From Geobacter sp. (GTDB lineage: Bacteria > Desulfobacterota > Desulfuromonadia > Geobacterales > Pseudopelobacteraceae): 64,000 nt of DNA. The notes beneath the pieces were generated by a model that searched no databases, was not told where the DNA came from, and worked only from the letters and a program-made list of their open reading frames with translations. Numbering within the stretch: the stretch's first letter is position 1; the number at the start of each line of letters is the position of its first letter. The position numbers were made by a program, and so were the translations under genes. The DNA lies in assembly GCA_003574895.1 (NCBI GenBank), contig PJFB01000006.1, positions 191,212 through 255,211 on the forward strand, read 5' to 3'. Below are positions 38,070-47,498 of the stretch, in pieces.

Positions 38070-38657
38070 CTACAAGACCCCTTTAGTAGACATGACACCC
38101 TCCACCCTGGGATCCAGTTGGGTAGCGACATCCACGGCCCGGGCAAAGGCCTTGAAACAGGCCTCTATGATGTGGTGAACATTGTCTCCGTACATCACGT
38201 TTATATGCAGATTCAGGCCACAGTGGTTTACAAAAGCCTGAAAGAACTCGCGTGCCAGCTCCACGTCAAAATCGCCGATCTTCACCTTGGGCAGAGCGAC
38301 ATGGTACACCAGGTAGGGGCGCCCGGAGAAATCCACCGCAACAGCGGCCAGTGTTTCATCCATCGGCACTGTTGCCTGACCATAGCGGCGAATGCCGTTT
38401 TTGTCACCCAGGGCCTGCTTGAAGGCCTCTCCCAGAACAATACCGACATCCTCGACAGTATGGTGAAAATCGATATCGATATCGCCGCTGGCCTCGATAG
38501 TGAGATCGAACAGCCCATGGCGGGCAAACAGGTTGAGCATATGATCAAGAAACGGTACCGAGGTACAAACCTTGGCCTGCCCCCTGCCATCGACACTCAA
38601 CTCCATCCTGATCCGGGTTTCCTTGGTGATGCGTTCAATCGTCGCAGTACGTGACAT
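38070..38657 (-). CDS. hisB: Imidazoleglycerol-phosphate dehydratase
   Basis: Sixth step of histidine synthesis. It is 195 aa, the monofunctional form without a phosphatase domain. Motifs seen are [31 protein letters not shown] and a second metal site [14 protein letters not shown]. The ATG at 38657 (rather than upstream in-frame codons to 38744) gives the usual [14 protein letters not shown] opening. Its start is 8 bp after the hisC stop. No further his gene follows; the gene converges on the CpoB-like terminator. Confidence 0.95.
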   Translation of the reverse strand: MSRTATIERITKETRIRMELSVDGRGQAKVCTSVPFLDHMLNLFARHGLFDLTIEASGDIDIDFHHTVEDVGIVLGEAFKQALGDKNGIRRYGQATVPMDETLAAVAVDFSGRPYLVYHVALPKVKIGDFDVELAREFFQAFVNHCGLNLHINVMYGDNVHHIIEACFKAFARAVDVATQLDPRVEGVMSTKGVL

Positions 38658-38665
38658 GATTCCCC

Positions 38666-39718
38666 CTAACCGATCTCTTTCATTGCAGCCAGCGTCCGTT
38701 CCATCTCCTCCTGCGTACCGATCGAAATCCGCAGCCCATGACATAGCAGCGGGTCGGAGAAATGGCGCACCAGTATCCTGCGCTCGTACAAACCGTCATA
38801 GACGCGTTGGCCGTTTTGGTCGGGGGGCGCGGCAAAGACGTAGTTTCCTTGGGAGGGCATGACATCATACCCGAGTGCGCGCAACTCTTCCGAAAACCAT
38901 CGCCGCGTGTCGCGAATCTTGCGGCAGCACTCCCTGAGATGGTCCTGATCCAGCAGCGCCGCCACACAGGCCGCCTGGGCCAGGCGGTCCAGGTTGTAGT
39001 GGTCGCGGATCTTGTCCAGGGCGGCAATGACCTCGGGCCTGGCAATGGCCATACCGAGCCGCATTCCCGCCAGCGAGTAGCTCTTGGAAAGGGTGCGGGT
39101 AACCACAACGTTCTCGTATTTTTTCACCAGTTCCAAGGCGTTGGAATCGGCAAAATCGGCATAGGTTTCATCCAGCACCAGCACCCCGGCGCAACGCTGC
39201 GCCAGCTCCTCGATATAGACCAGGGGAAAGGCCGGACCCAGCGGCGCATTGGGGGTGGTGAGGAAAAAGAGTTTACCCTCGTAGCGTTCCGGGAAGCCGG
39301 CGACGCGAAAATCATCCGTCAGACCGTAGGTACGCACCCGAGCCCCCTGCACCTCGGCCAAAGTGGCGTAGTAGGAATAGGATGGATGAACGTAAGCGAT
39401 CTCTTCGCCCTCAGCGGCAAAGGCCCTGATCAGGTTGTTGAGCACCTCGTCCGAGCCATTGGCCATGATGATCCAGGACGGGTCAAAGCCGTACAGCTCC
39501 CCGGCCGTCTCGCGCAGTTTCTGGCTCGACGCGCTGGGATAGGTGCGCAGACTGGTGCCATCCGGTCCCAGCTCAGCCAGGATCGCCGCAACAACTTTTG
39601 GCGATGGTGGATAAGAGTTTTCGTTGGTGTTCAGTTTGATCCATGAGGCGATGTCCGGCGGTTGATAACCAGGGACGTAGCCCTTCATGGCAGCGATGTT
39701 TGGTCGTAATGGGTTCAT
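38666..39718 (-). CDS. hisC: Histidinol-phosphate aminotransferase
   Basis: PLP enzyme of histidine synthesis, converting imidazole-acetol phosphate to histidinol phosphate. It is 350 aa. Motifs include [14 protein letters not shown], the [15 protein letters not shown] phosphate loop, [10 protein letters not shown] and the PLP-Lys block [16 protein letters not shown]. It is the upstream gene of a hisC-hisB pair, cut off from hisG-hisD by a hybrid kinase gene on the other strand. The 157-bp gap to that gene must hold both promoters if hisC is transcribed on its own. Confidence 0.94.
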   Translation of the reverse strand: MNPLRPNIAAMKGYVPGYQPPDIASWIKLNTNENSYPPSPKVVAAILAELGPDGTSLRTYPSASSQKLRETAGELYGFDPSWIIMANGSDEVLNNLIRAFAAEGEEIAYVHPSYSYYATLAEVQGARVRTYGLTDDFRVAGFPERYEGKLFFLTTPNAPLGPAFPLVYIEELAQRCAGVLVLDETYADFADSNALELVKKYENVVVTRTLSKSYSLAGMRLGMAIARPEVIAALDKIRDHYNLDRLAQAACVAALLDQDHLRECCRKIRDTRRWFSEELRALGYDVMPSQGNYVFAAPPDQNGQRVYDGLYERRILVRHFSDPLLCHGLRISIGTQEEMERTLAAMKEIG

Positions 39719-39875
39719 GCCATGAGGAATACCATGCCTTTACGATTGGTTCAAGCATGAATCGAACCATGGGCTTTCGACAAAACCTCTGTCGTGAAAT
39801 GCCGCTCTTTCAACTCCGGTCGCAAAGGCCTTTGCATATGTCGTATAAGCACGGCAAAGCCCGTTGATTTTTTTT

Positions 39876-42800
39876 ATGAATCTGCTACAAATTGGTAATG
39901 TTAAACAACAACTCCCAAGTACAAAAGACTTGCCAACCAACACGGGAAAAGCCTTGAAACCGACTACAACCGAATTGAAAAACACGGAGCAGCCACCAGA
40001 ACCCACTACGGCCCACAGCCCGGTAATCTGCACTGGCTGTACAGCCGATGTTCAGGGCCTACCAAGCAAGGGCAATCCTGATGCCATGCTAAATCTCGAA
40101 AGCATGCTGCCTGGCGAAGGGGGTATCGGCAACCTGGATTTGGGCGACATCATCGATGCTCCAGCTATCCAATCGCTGGTGGACGATTTTTATAAGCTAA
40201 GCGGCATGCCGATGGGTTTGATCGACATCAAGGGCAAAGTATTGGCAGGCGTGGGCTGGCAGGATGTCTGCACGAAGTTCCACCGCAACAACCCTGAAAC
40301 CTGCCGGAACTGCATCGAAAGCGACATACGACTGTCGGCTGGCGTCCCCCTTGGCGATTACAAGATCTACAAGTGCAAGAACAACATGTGGGATGTGGCA
40401 ACACCCGTCATGGTCGGCAACAGACATCTCGGCAACCTCTTCATCGGGCAATTCTTCTTTGATGACGAACCGCTGGATTACGAGCTATTCCGTTCTCAGG
40501 CCCGACGGTATGGATTCGATGAAACAGAATATATCGCAGCCATCGAAGCAGCACCAAGGATGAGCAAGAAAACCCTGGACACCGGCATGTCCTTTTACAT
40601 GAAGCTTGCCGACATCATCTCGAAGTTGAGCTACAGCAATATCAAATTGGGCCAGTCGCTGAAGGAGCGCGCCACCTTGATGGAGTCCCTGCGCCGAAGC
40701 GAGGAGCACTTCCGTAACATGTTCGAACGCCACAAAGCGGTCATGCTCCTGGTCGAACCGGAAACCGGCAGGATCATGGCGGCAAATACCGCTGCAGCCG
40801 ACTTCTACAGACGCCCCCTCGAAGATTTGCACGGCATGAATATCCAGGAAATAAACCAACAGCCTTCCGATGACACGGCAATCCTGATGCAGGAAATCCT
40901 CTGCGGACAGCGAAACCAGTTTAAAACCTTGCACAAACTTGCCAATGGCGAAGTTCGCTGGGTAGATGTCTATTCCACTCCGATCGAGACACAGGGGAAG
41001 ACGATGTTGTTCTCGATCATTCACGACATCACCAAGCGTATGCAGGCCGAGGAAGACCTGCGTAAGAGCGAAGAGCGTTTTCGGGTGGCTCAGGAACTGT
41101 CACTGGACGCCTTCACTATCCTCACTGCCGTGCGAGACGAGCATGGAAGCATTACGGACTTCCGCTGGGAGTATGTAAACCCGGAGGCAGGCCGGCTTCT
41201 GAAGCACCAGCCAGAGGAGCTGATCAACAGGCAATTGCTCGAAATATTGCCTGGCAACAGCACTCAAAGCGATCTTTTCAACCGTTATGCAAGCGTAGTT
41301 GAGACTGGCCAGCCGCACGACTACGAGTTGTATTACCAATCCGAAGATATTGACGGGTGGTTTCGAAACATGGCGGTGAAACTCGGGGATGGGGTGGCAG
41401 TCTGTTTTTCCGACATCACCGAGCGCAAACAGGCAGAGAAGTCGCTACTCCTGCAAAGCGCCGAGTTGGCAACTGCCCATGATGAAGCTGAGCATGAAAA
41501 GCAACGTCTGGAGGCGGTGATGGAAGCGCTGCCGATTGGCGTTGCGATTTTGGACGCGCATGGCGGCAATATCCGCTCCAACAGCGCCTTTAAGCTAATC
41601 TGGGGCGGCCCGCCGGCTACTCATTCCGTGGAGGATTATTCCGCCTACAAGGCCTGGTGGACCGATACGGGCAAGCCTGTTGAGCCGGATGAATGGGCAT
41701 CGGCCATTGCCCTGCGGAAGGGAGAGACCACGGCTGGGCAGTTGATGCGGATCCTAAAATTTGATGGGGCGGAGGCCTTTATCATCAACAGTGCCTCCCC
41801 GGTTCGCGATGTCGAGGGGAATATTACCGGATGCGCCGTCGCCATCCAGGACATCACCGAATTCAAGCGGGCCGAGGAGGCACTACGGGAGAGCGAGGCA
41901 CGCCTGCGCTCCCATATGGAGAACACTCCCATGGCCGTGATCGAATGGGACAAGGACTTCATAGTCACACGGTGGTCCGGAGAGGCAACGCGGATTTTTG
42001 GCTGGAGCTCCGAAGAAGCAATAGGCAAACATATTGCCGACCTGAACATAATTTTTGAAGACGACTTACATATCGTCGCAAGAACCATTACCCAATTGAC
42101 CGATGGCGTGACACGCCAGGTCGTATCTACAAATCGCAATTACACCAAGACCGGTACTGTCCGCCATTGTACCTGGTACAACTCGGTACTTATAGGCCGG
42201 GATGAGCGGATGAGTTCGGTCCTGTCGCTGGTGCTTGACATCACGGACCGCAAACGGGCGGAAGACCGTCTCGACCTCCAGGCGGAAACCGCCAGCTGGC
42301 TCCTTGCCAGCGATTCACCGCAACAGATCGTGGACTTCCTTTGCAAGAAGGTGATGAAATTTCTCGACTGTCACACCTTCTTCAACTTTCTGGTGGATGA
42401 AAAAGAAGGGCGGCTCCACTTGAACGCCTGTGCCGGTATCCCGGAGGAAGAGAAGCAAAAGATCGAGTGGCTCGATTACGGCGTGGCGGTCTGCGGCTGC
42501 GCGGCCCGCGACGCCTGTCGGATCGTGGCCGAGGACATCCCCAACTCCCCCGACCCTCGCACGGAACTGGTAAAATCCTACGGCATCCAGGCCTATGCCT
42601 GCCACCCGCTGATGGTCCAGGACAGGGTGTTGGGTACCCTGTCCTTCGGTACCCGCAGCAGGGCCAGCTTCAGCGGTGACGACCTGGCTCTGATGAAGGC
42701 AGTGGCCGATCTGGTTGCCATTGCCATGGAGCGCAAACTTGCCGAAGAGGAGTTACGACGCGCCAAGGATGCGGCAGAGGCTGCCAACAGGGCCAAGAGC

Positions 42801-43949
42801 CAATTCCTGGCCAACATGAGCCACGAACTGCGCACACCGATGACCGGTGTCCTGGGCATGCTTGATCTTGCCCTTGCCGGGCAAATCGACGCCAAGCAGC
42901 AAGAATACATAGGCACGGCTCGTAAATCTGCCGGGTCCCTGTTGCGGATTCTCAACGACATTCTCGAATTGACAAAAATAGAGGCAGGCAAATTTTCCAT
43001 GGAGAATAAGCCTTTCTCACTACAAGAGTGCCTGAGCGGGGCCATGGAAATACTCATCCCCGAGGCACGGAGAAGGGGACTTCTTCTCTCTTTTTCGATA
43101 GCTGACGATGTCCCGCCCATTGTGGTCGGAGACCATCTACGCTTGCGCCAGGTCCTCACGAACCTGGCCGGCAATGCGGTAAAGTTCTGTGAACAGGGAA
43201 AGATTGAACTGCTGGTCAAGACTAGAGAAAAATCTGCCAACGGCAAGATCGACTTGATATTTTCCGTTACCGATACCGGCATTGGCATCCCGAACGATAA
43301 AAAGGAATTGCTTTTCAAGCCATTCAGCCAGGTAGACGAATCCGACACCCGCCGCTATGGTGGCACTGGGCTGGGACTTGCCATCAGCAAGGAGATCGTG
43401 GAGCGGATGGGGGGGACTATTACCTGCGAGAGCCAAGAAGGAATAGGGAGCACTTTCACTTTCAGCATCCCCATGGAAGAGGCCCCGGCAGAGAGAGTGA
43501 CGGAACTTGCCCAAGCACCCTCGCAATCGGCTGAAAGCATTGCCGCAAGCTCCGGAGAGACGAAAAAAACGCGCCTTCTGCTTGCGGAGGACGACCATGT
43601 CATCAGGCATATCCTCGGCGAGATGCTTAAGTTGTCAAACTACGATCTTGAAATTGCGGAGGACGGCAGGAAGGCCGTTGAAATGTGGAGAACAGGCGGG
43701 TACGACCTCATCCTCATGGACGTGCAGATGCCGTTCATGGACGGTTTTGCCGCCACCCGCGTCATTCGGGAGGAGGAGCTGGCGCACGGCCTGGGCCATA
43801 CACTCATAGTCGCCATGACAGCCCATGCCGCAATGGGTGACGAGCAACGATGCATCGATGCCGGCATGGACGCCTATGTTTCCAAACCAATCGACCTGAA
43901 AGCGAGTATAGCTTTGATCGGCGAGCTCATAAGACAGCGGAACAACTGA
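39876..43949 (+). CDS. Hybrid sensor histidine kinase with PocR, four PAS, GAF and receiver domains
   Basis: Protein of about 1357 aa. In order: PocR ligand-sensing domain (about 75-235; Cys pair in NPETCRNCIESD and WDVATPVMVGNRHLGNLFIGQFF), four PAS-like domains (about 270-385, 395-520, 545-660, 670-790), GAF (about 800-950), HisKA with the phospho-His at 983 (MSHELRTPMTG), HATPase (N box GNAVKFCEQGK, DTGIGIP, GGTGLGLAISKEI) and a receiver domain with Asp at about 1282 (LILMDVQMPFMDG). No membrane helix, so it senses cytoplasmic signals. The start is unsure: ATG 39876 has no ribosome site; ATG 40086 just before PocR is possible. It interrupts the his genes. Confidence 0.88.
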   Translation: MNLLQIGNVKQQLPSTKDLPTNTGKALKPTTTELKNTEQPPEPTTAHSPVICTGCTADVQGLPSKGNPDAMLNLESMLPGEGGIGNLDLGDIIDAPAIQSLVDDFYKLSGMPMGLIDIKGKVLAGVGWQDVCTKFHRNNPETCRNCIESDIRLSAGVPLGDYKIYKCKNNMWDVATPVMVGNRHLGNLFIGQFFFDDEPLDYELFRSQARRYGFDETEYIAAIEAAPRMSKKTLDTGMSFYMKLADIISKLSYSNIKLGQSLKERATLMESLRRSEEHFRNMFERHKAVMLLVEPETGRIMAANTAAADFYRRPLEDLHGMNIQEINQQPSDDTAILMQEILCGQRNQFKTLHKLANGEVRWVDVYSTPIETQGKTMLFSIIHDITKRMQAEEDLRKSEERFRVAQELSLDAFTILTAVRDEHGSITDFRWEYVNPEAGRLLKHQPEELINRQLLEILPGNSTQSDLFNRYASVVETGQPHDYELYYQSEDIDGWFRNMAVKLGDGVAVCFSDITERKQAEKSLLLQSAELATAHDEAEHEKQRLEAVMEALPIGVAILDAHGGNIRSNSAFKLIWGGPPATHSVEDYSAYKAWWTDTGKPVEPDEWASAIALRKGETTAGQLMRILKFDGAEAFIINSASPVRDVEGNITGCAVAIQDITEFKRAEEALRESEARLRSHMENTPMAVIEWDKDFIVTRWSGEATRIFGWSSEEAIGKHIADLNIIFEDDLHIVARTITQLTDGVTRQVVSTNRNYTKTGTVRHCTWYNSVLIGRDERMSSVLSLVLDITDRKRAEDRLDLQAETASWLLASDSPQQIVDFLCKKVMKFLDCHTFFNFLVDEKEGRLHLNACAGIPEEEKQKIEWLDYGVAVCGCAARDACRIVAEDIPNSPDPRTELVKSYGIQAYACHPLMVQDRVLGTLSFGTRSRASFSGDDLALMKAVADLVAIAMERKLAEEELRRAKDAAEAANRAKSQFLANMSHELRTPMTGVLGMLDLALAGQIDAKQQEYIGTARKSAGSLLRILNDILELTKIEAGKFSMENKPFSLQECLSGAMEILIPEARRRGLLLSFSIADDVPPIVVGDHLRLRQVLTNLAGNAVKFCEQGKIELLVKTREKSANGKIDLIFSVTDTGIGIPNDKKELLFKPFSQVDESDTRRYGGTGLGLAISKEIVERMGGTITCESQEGIGSTFTFSIPMEEAPAERVTELAQAPSQSAESIAASSGETKKTRLLLAEDDHVIRHILGEMLKLSNYDLEIAEDGRKAVEMWRTGGYDLILMDVQMPFMDGFAATRVIREEELAHGLGHTLIVAMTAHAAMGDEQRCIDAGMDAYVSKPIDLKASIALIGELIRQRNN

Positions 43950-43979
43950 TCTCTTGACTTGAAAACAATGAAAAGCAAA

Positions 43980-44012
43980 GGGCGGAGCACATTAATTGCT
44001 CCGCCCCTTCAT
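43980..44012 (-). terminator. Likely terminator of the hisD transcript
   Basis: Arms GGGCGGAGCA (43980-43989) and TGCTCCGCCC (43997-44006) with a 7-nt loop. On the - strand a T-rich tail follows; on the + strand the T-run is poor. It separates the convergent kinase and hisD genes. Confidence 0.65.
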
Positions 44013-44045
44013 GTCTCATCCCATTCATCACAACCGGCTCACATC

Positions 44046-45347
44046 TTATAACTTTCCTTCCGCTAACCGCATACTGACCGATTTTCCGTGCGCTTCCAGC
44101 CCTTCCAATCCGGCGATACGCACGATGTCATTCCCCAGCCGCTTCAGGCCGCCTTCCGAGAAATAGACAATGGAGGATTTCTTGACAAAGTCATCCACCG
44201 AAAGCGGTGAAAAGAAGCGCGCAGTGCCGCCGGTCGGCAGGGTATGGTTCGGGCCGGCCAGGTAGTCGCCGGCAGCCTCCGGGGTCCAGTGCCCCATGAA
44301 GATAGCGCCGGCGTTGACGATCCTGGGCAGGATGGCGAATGGATCGCTGACCGCCAGTTCAAGATGTTCCGGCGCGATGCGGTTGGAGAAGTCGATCACC
44401 TCGTCCAGGTTCGCGGCAACAATAATTGCACCGTACTTCTCCCACGAAGCCCTGGCAATGGTTTCACGGGAAAGCTGCGCCAGCTGGCGCTCCACCTCAG
44501 CAGCCACCTGCTCGCCAAAGGCACGGTCGGTGGTGATCAGGATCGAGGAGGCCAATTCGTCATGCTCGGCTTGGGAGAGGAGATCGGCCGCGATATGTTC
44601 CGGCCTGCCGCTGCCATCGCTGATCACCAGGATCTCGCTGGGCCCGGCGATCATATCGATTCCCACCTGGCCAAAGACCAGCTTCTTGGCAGTGGCCACG
44701 TAGATGTTGCCCGGGCCGGTGATCTTGTCCACCATGGGGATGGTGGCCGTACCGTAGGCCAGGGCCGCCACGGCCTGGGCCCCACCGATGCGGAAGATGC
44801 GGTCCACGCCGGCCAGCTTCGCCGCCACCAGCACATGGGGATTGATCTCGCCCCCCGGTGTCGGTGCCACCATGATGATCTCGCCTACCCCAGCCACCCT
44901 GGCGGGCACGGCATTCATTATAACGCTGCTGGGATAGCTGGCCTTGCCGCCTGGCACGTAGATTCCTACCCGCGCCAATGGGGTCACCTTCTGTCCCAGC
45001 ATGATGTCGGTTTCTTCGGTGGCTATCCAGGTCTGCTGTTTCTGCTTCTCGTGGAAGCTTGCCACCCGTTCGCAGGCCAGTTGCAGGGCAGCGACCTCTT
45101 CTGCGGAAACCGCCGCAAAAGCCGCATCCATCTCTGCCGGCGTTATTTCAAGATCAGCTATCGAAGCCGTTTTTAAGCGATCAAAGCGGCCGGTCAACTC
45201 CAGCACGGCCTGGTCACCCCGCTTGCGCACATCGGCAATGATGTCGAGCACGACCTGCTCCACCTCACGTCCGGTTTCCTCGCCGCGGGAAAGGATGGTC
45301 TCAAATTTCAGGCCAAAATCATGATCGTGTATATCGAGGAACTGCAT
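44046..45347 (-). CDS. hisD: Histidinol dehydrogenase
   Basis: Last two oxidations of histidine synthesis, zinc- and NAD-dependent. It is 433 aa. Motifs are YVPGGKASYPSSVIMNAVPARVAG, DKITGPGNIYVATAKKLV, DMIAGPSEILVISDGSG, LSQAEHDELASSILIT and NHTLPTGGTARFFSPLSV, which covers the zinc and catalytic residues. The start is ATG at 45347, 17 bp after hisG. It is the third gene of murA-hisG-hisD, and its downstream neighbour hisC is displaced by the hybrid kinase. Confidence 0.96.
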   Translation of the reverse strand: MQFLDIHDHDFGLKFETILSRGEETGREVEQVVLDIIADVRKRGDQAVLELTGRFDRLKTASIADLEITPAEMDAAFAAVSAEEVAALQLACERVASFHEKQKQQTWIATEETDIMLGQKVTPLARVGIYVPGGKASYPSSVIMNAVPARVAGVGEIIMVAPTPGGEINPHVLVAAKLAGVDRIFRIGGAQAVAALAYGTATIPMVDKITGPGNIYVATAKKLVFGQVGIDMIAGPSEILVISDGSGRPEHIAADLLSQAEHDELASSILITTDRAFGEQVAAEVERQLAQLSRETIARASWEKYGAIIVAANLDEVIDFSNRIAPEHLELAVSDPFAILPRIVNAGAIFMGHWTPEAAGDYLAGPNHTLPTGGTARFFSPLSVDDFVKKSSIVYFSEGGLKRLGNDIVRIAGLEGLEAHGKSVSMRLAEGKL

Positions 45348-45364
45348 CTCGGACCTTTCCTTAA

Positions 45365-46003
45365 CTACAGGATCTTCTCCAGACCCTGGATGATTTCGCT
45401 GATACGTTTATGCTTGGTCTTGAGGCTGGCCCGGTTGACAATCAGACGTGTGGTAATGTCGGCAATGGTCTCCACTTCCACCAGGCCGTTCTGCCTCAGG
45501 GTCTCGCCGGTCGAGACCAGGTCCACGATACGTTCCGACAACCCTACCAGAGGCGCCAGTTCGATGGAACCGTACAGCTTGATGATCTCCACCTGGATGC
45601 CCTTGGAGGCGAAATAGCTCTCCGCCACATGGGGATACTTGGTTGCGATGCGGATATGGGACCAACTGGCAGGGTCATCGTTTTTGGCCAGGTTGGCCGG
45701 TTCCGCCACCATCATGCGGCAATAGCCGAATTTCAGATCCAGCGGTTCGTAGACATCCTTGCCCTGCTCCATGAGGGTATCTTTGCCAACGATGCCCAGG
45801 TCGGCGCTGCCGTACTCCACGTAGGTGGGAACATCGGTGGCCCGCACGATCATGTAGCGCATCTTTTCAACGGGATTCTCGAAGATCAGCTTGCGCGAAT
45901 CGCTCAGAAGCTCCTGGCAGTCGATGCCGATCTTGCCGAACAGGGCCACCGATTCTTCCAGGATGCGCCCTTTTGGTATTGCTATGGTAATATAGTCGTT
46001 CAA
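45365..46003 (-). CDS. hisG: ATP phosphoribosyltransferase, short form
   Basis: First step of histidine synthesis. It is 212 aa, the short form lacking the C-terminal regulatory domain, so it should need a HisZ partner (family knowledge), and none is in the window. Motifs: ITIAIPKGRILEESVALF, EYGSADLGIVGKDTLMEQ and the PRPP loop DLVSTGETLRQNGL. It lies 131 bp after murA; this gap holds a nested palindromic repeat. hisD follows after 17 bp. Confidence 0.95.
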   Translation of the reverse strand: MNDYITIAIPKGRILEESVALFGKIGIDCQELLSDSRKLIFENPVEKMRYMIVRATDVPTYVEYGSADLGIVGKDTLMEQGKDVYEPLDLKFGYCRMMVAEPANLAKNDDPASWSHIRIATKYPHVAESYFASKGIQVEIIKLYGSIELAPLVGLSERIVDLVSTGETLRQNGLVEVETIADITTRLIVNRASLKTKHKRISEIIQGLEKIL

Positions 46004-46025
46004 GATTCATCCTTTCGGATGTCGA

Positions 46026-46124
46026 TTTTTCGCAAGGTCAAGGCGGAGGAGGAATCCCGCGGAGGCGTAGCAGCGCTACGCCGCACAAGGAGATTCCGAA
46101 CGACAACGCAGAGATTGCGGAAAA
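46026..46124. repeat. Nested inverted repeat between murA and hisG
   Basis: Three nested pairs: outer TTTTTCGCAA (46026-46035) with TTGCGGAAAA (46115-46124), one mismatch; middle GGAATC (46051-46056) with GATTCC (46092-46097); inner GGCGTAGC (46064-46071) with GCTACGCC (46075-46082) around AGC. This fills most of the 131-bp gap and would fold into a long hairpin in the murA-his transcript. It has the look of a dispersed element; other copies could not be seen here. Confidence 0.7.
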
Positions 46125-46134
46125 GCGGCATTCG

Positions 46135-47388
46135 TCATTCTTTGACTCTTACTATGTCCGCGCCCAGCCCTGCCAACTTTTTCTCTATGGATTCATACCC
46201 GCGGTCCAGGTGGTAGATGCGTGAGATCTCCGTGGTGTTGTCCGCCGCCAGACCGGCCAGGATCAGCGAGGCCGATGCACGCAGATCGGTGGCCATGACC
46301 GGCGCGCCGGAAAGCTTTTTGATCCCTTTGACCGTGGCGGTATTGCCCTCCACGGTTATATCGGCGCCGAAACGGAGCAGTTCGGAGACATGCATGAAAC
46401 GGTTCTCGAAGATATTCTCGGAAACGACGCTGGCCCCTTCGGCCACGCACATCAATGCCATGAATTGGGCCTGCATATCGGTGGGAAAACCGGGGTAAGG
46501 TCGGGTTTTGATATTGACGCCCCGTATCTTTTTCGGCCCCTTGACCCGAACCACGTTATCACGGCTGGTAATCTCAACGCCGGCATCCTGCAGCTTGAAA
46601 ACCAGGGCATCCAGATGTTCCGGTTTCATGCCGTGTATCTTCACATCACCACCGGTTATGGCTGCCGCGATCATGAACGTACCTGCTTCTATGCGGTCCG
46701 GCATGACCTCGTAACTGGCTGGCGATAGCGCGCTGACCCCATCGATCCTGATTGTATCGGTTCCAGCGCCTTCGATTCTGGCCCCCATGCGAATGAGTAT
46801 CTGGGCCAGGTCTACGATTTCAGGCTCGCGGGCGGCATTTTCCAGGACAGTCACGCCCTTGGCGGTGGCGGCCGCCATCATCAGGTGCTCAGTCCCGCCA
46901 ACGGTTGAGATATCAAAGTTGATCCGCGCCCCTTTTAGCCGCTTGGCCTTGGCCTCCACATAGCCATGTTCCAGGTTTATCTCGGCGCCAAGGGCCTGAA
47001 GACCCTTCAGGTGCAGATTGATGGGACGCGCGCCGATGGCGCAACCGCCGGGCAGGGAGACGCGGGCCTTGCCGAACCGCGCCAACAGGGGACCAAGCAC
47101 AAGCACCGAAGCGCGCATGGTCTTGACCAGGTCGTAGGTGGCTTCGCAACTGCAAATTCCGCTTGAATCGATTTTTACAACATGGCCATTGCCTTCCACT
47201 TGGGCGCCAAGGGATTCCAGCACCTTTATGGTCGTATTGATGTCGCGCAAAAAGGGAACGTTGCTGATTTCGTTCATTCCCGGCGCCAAAATGGTTGCCA
47301 CGAAAATGGGGAGCGCTGCGTTTTTGGAACCGCTGACCCTTACTTCGCCTTTGAGCCTTTTTCCACCTTTTATTATGAGCTTATCCAC
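46135..47388 (-). CDS. murA: UDP-N-acetylglucosamine 1-carboxyvinyltransferase
   Basis: First committed step of peptidoglycan synthesis, the fosfomycin target. It is 417 aa. The catalytic Cys is present in [24 protein letters not shown]. The N-terminus [26 protein letters not shown] carries the conserved Lys-Asn pair. [18 protein letters not shown] is the substrate-binding loop. First gene of the - strand murA-hisG-hisD block; a candidate promoter is at 47420-47447. Confidence 0.97.
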   Translation of the reverse strand: MDKLIIKGGKRLKGEVRVSGSKNAALPIFVATILAPGMNEISNVPFLRDINTTIKVLESLGAQVEGNGHVVKIDSSGICSCEATYDLVKTMRASVLVLGPLLARFGKARVSLPGGCAIGARPINLHLKGLQALGAEINLEHGYVEAKAKRLKGARINFDISTVGGTEHLMMAAATAKGVTVLENAAREPEIVDLAQILIRMGARIEGAGTDTIRIDGVSALSPASYEVMPDRIEAGTFMIAAAITGGDVKIHGMKPEHLDALVFKLQDAGVEITSRDNVVRVKGPKKIRGVNIKTRPYPGFPTDMQAQFMALMCVAEGASVVSENIFENRFMHVSELLRFGADITVEGNTATVKGIKKLSGAPVMATDLRASASLILAGLAADNTTEISRIYHLDRGYESIEKKLAGLGADIVRVKE

Positions 47389-47419
47389 GTGCCCCCGCCT
47401 TTAAAAAATCTGCGCCCAT

Positions 47420-47447
47420 ATTATCCTATCGAATCGTTGATGTACAA
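47420..47447 (-). promoter_or_regulatory. Candidate promoter of murA-hisG-hisD
   Basis: Reading on the - strand, TTGTAC (47447-47442) and GATAAT (47425-47420) are 16 bp apart, with 31 bp to the murA ATG. Confidence 0.45.
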
Positions 47448-47498
47448 GCGAAATTGAACCGCCGAATATGATACAATTACAAAATCGTCCCGGCAAAA

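Noticed and set aside
44244-45176. 310-codon + strand frame opposite hisD
   Set aside because: hisD motifs are complete on the other strand; the antisense frame has no homology signs.
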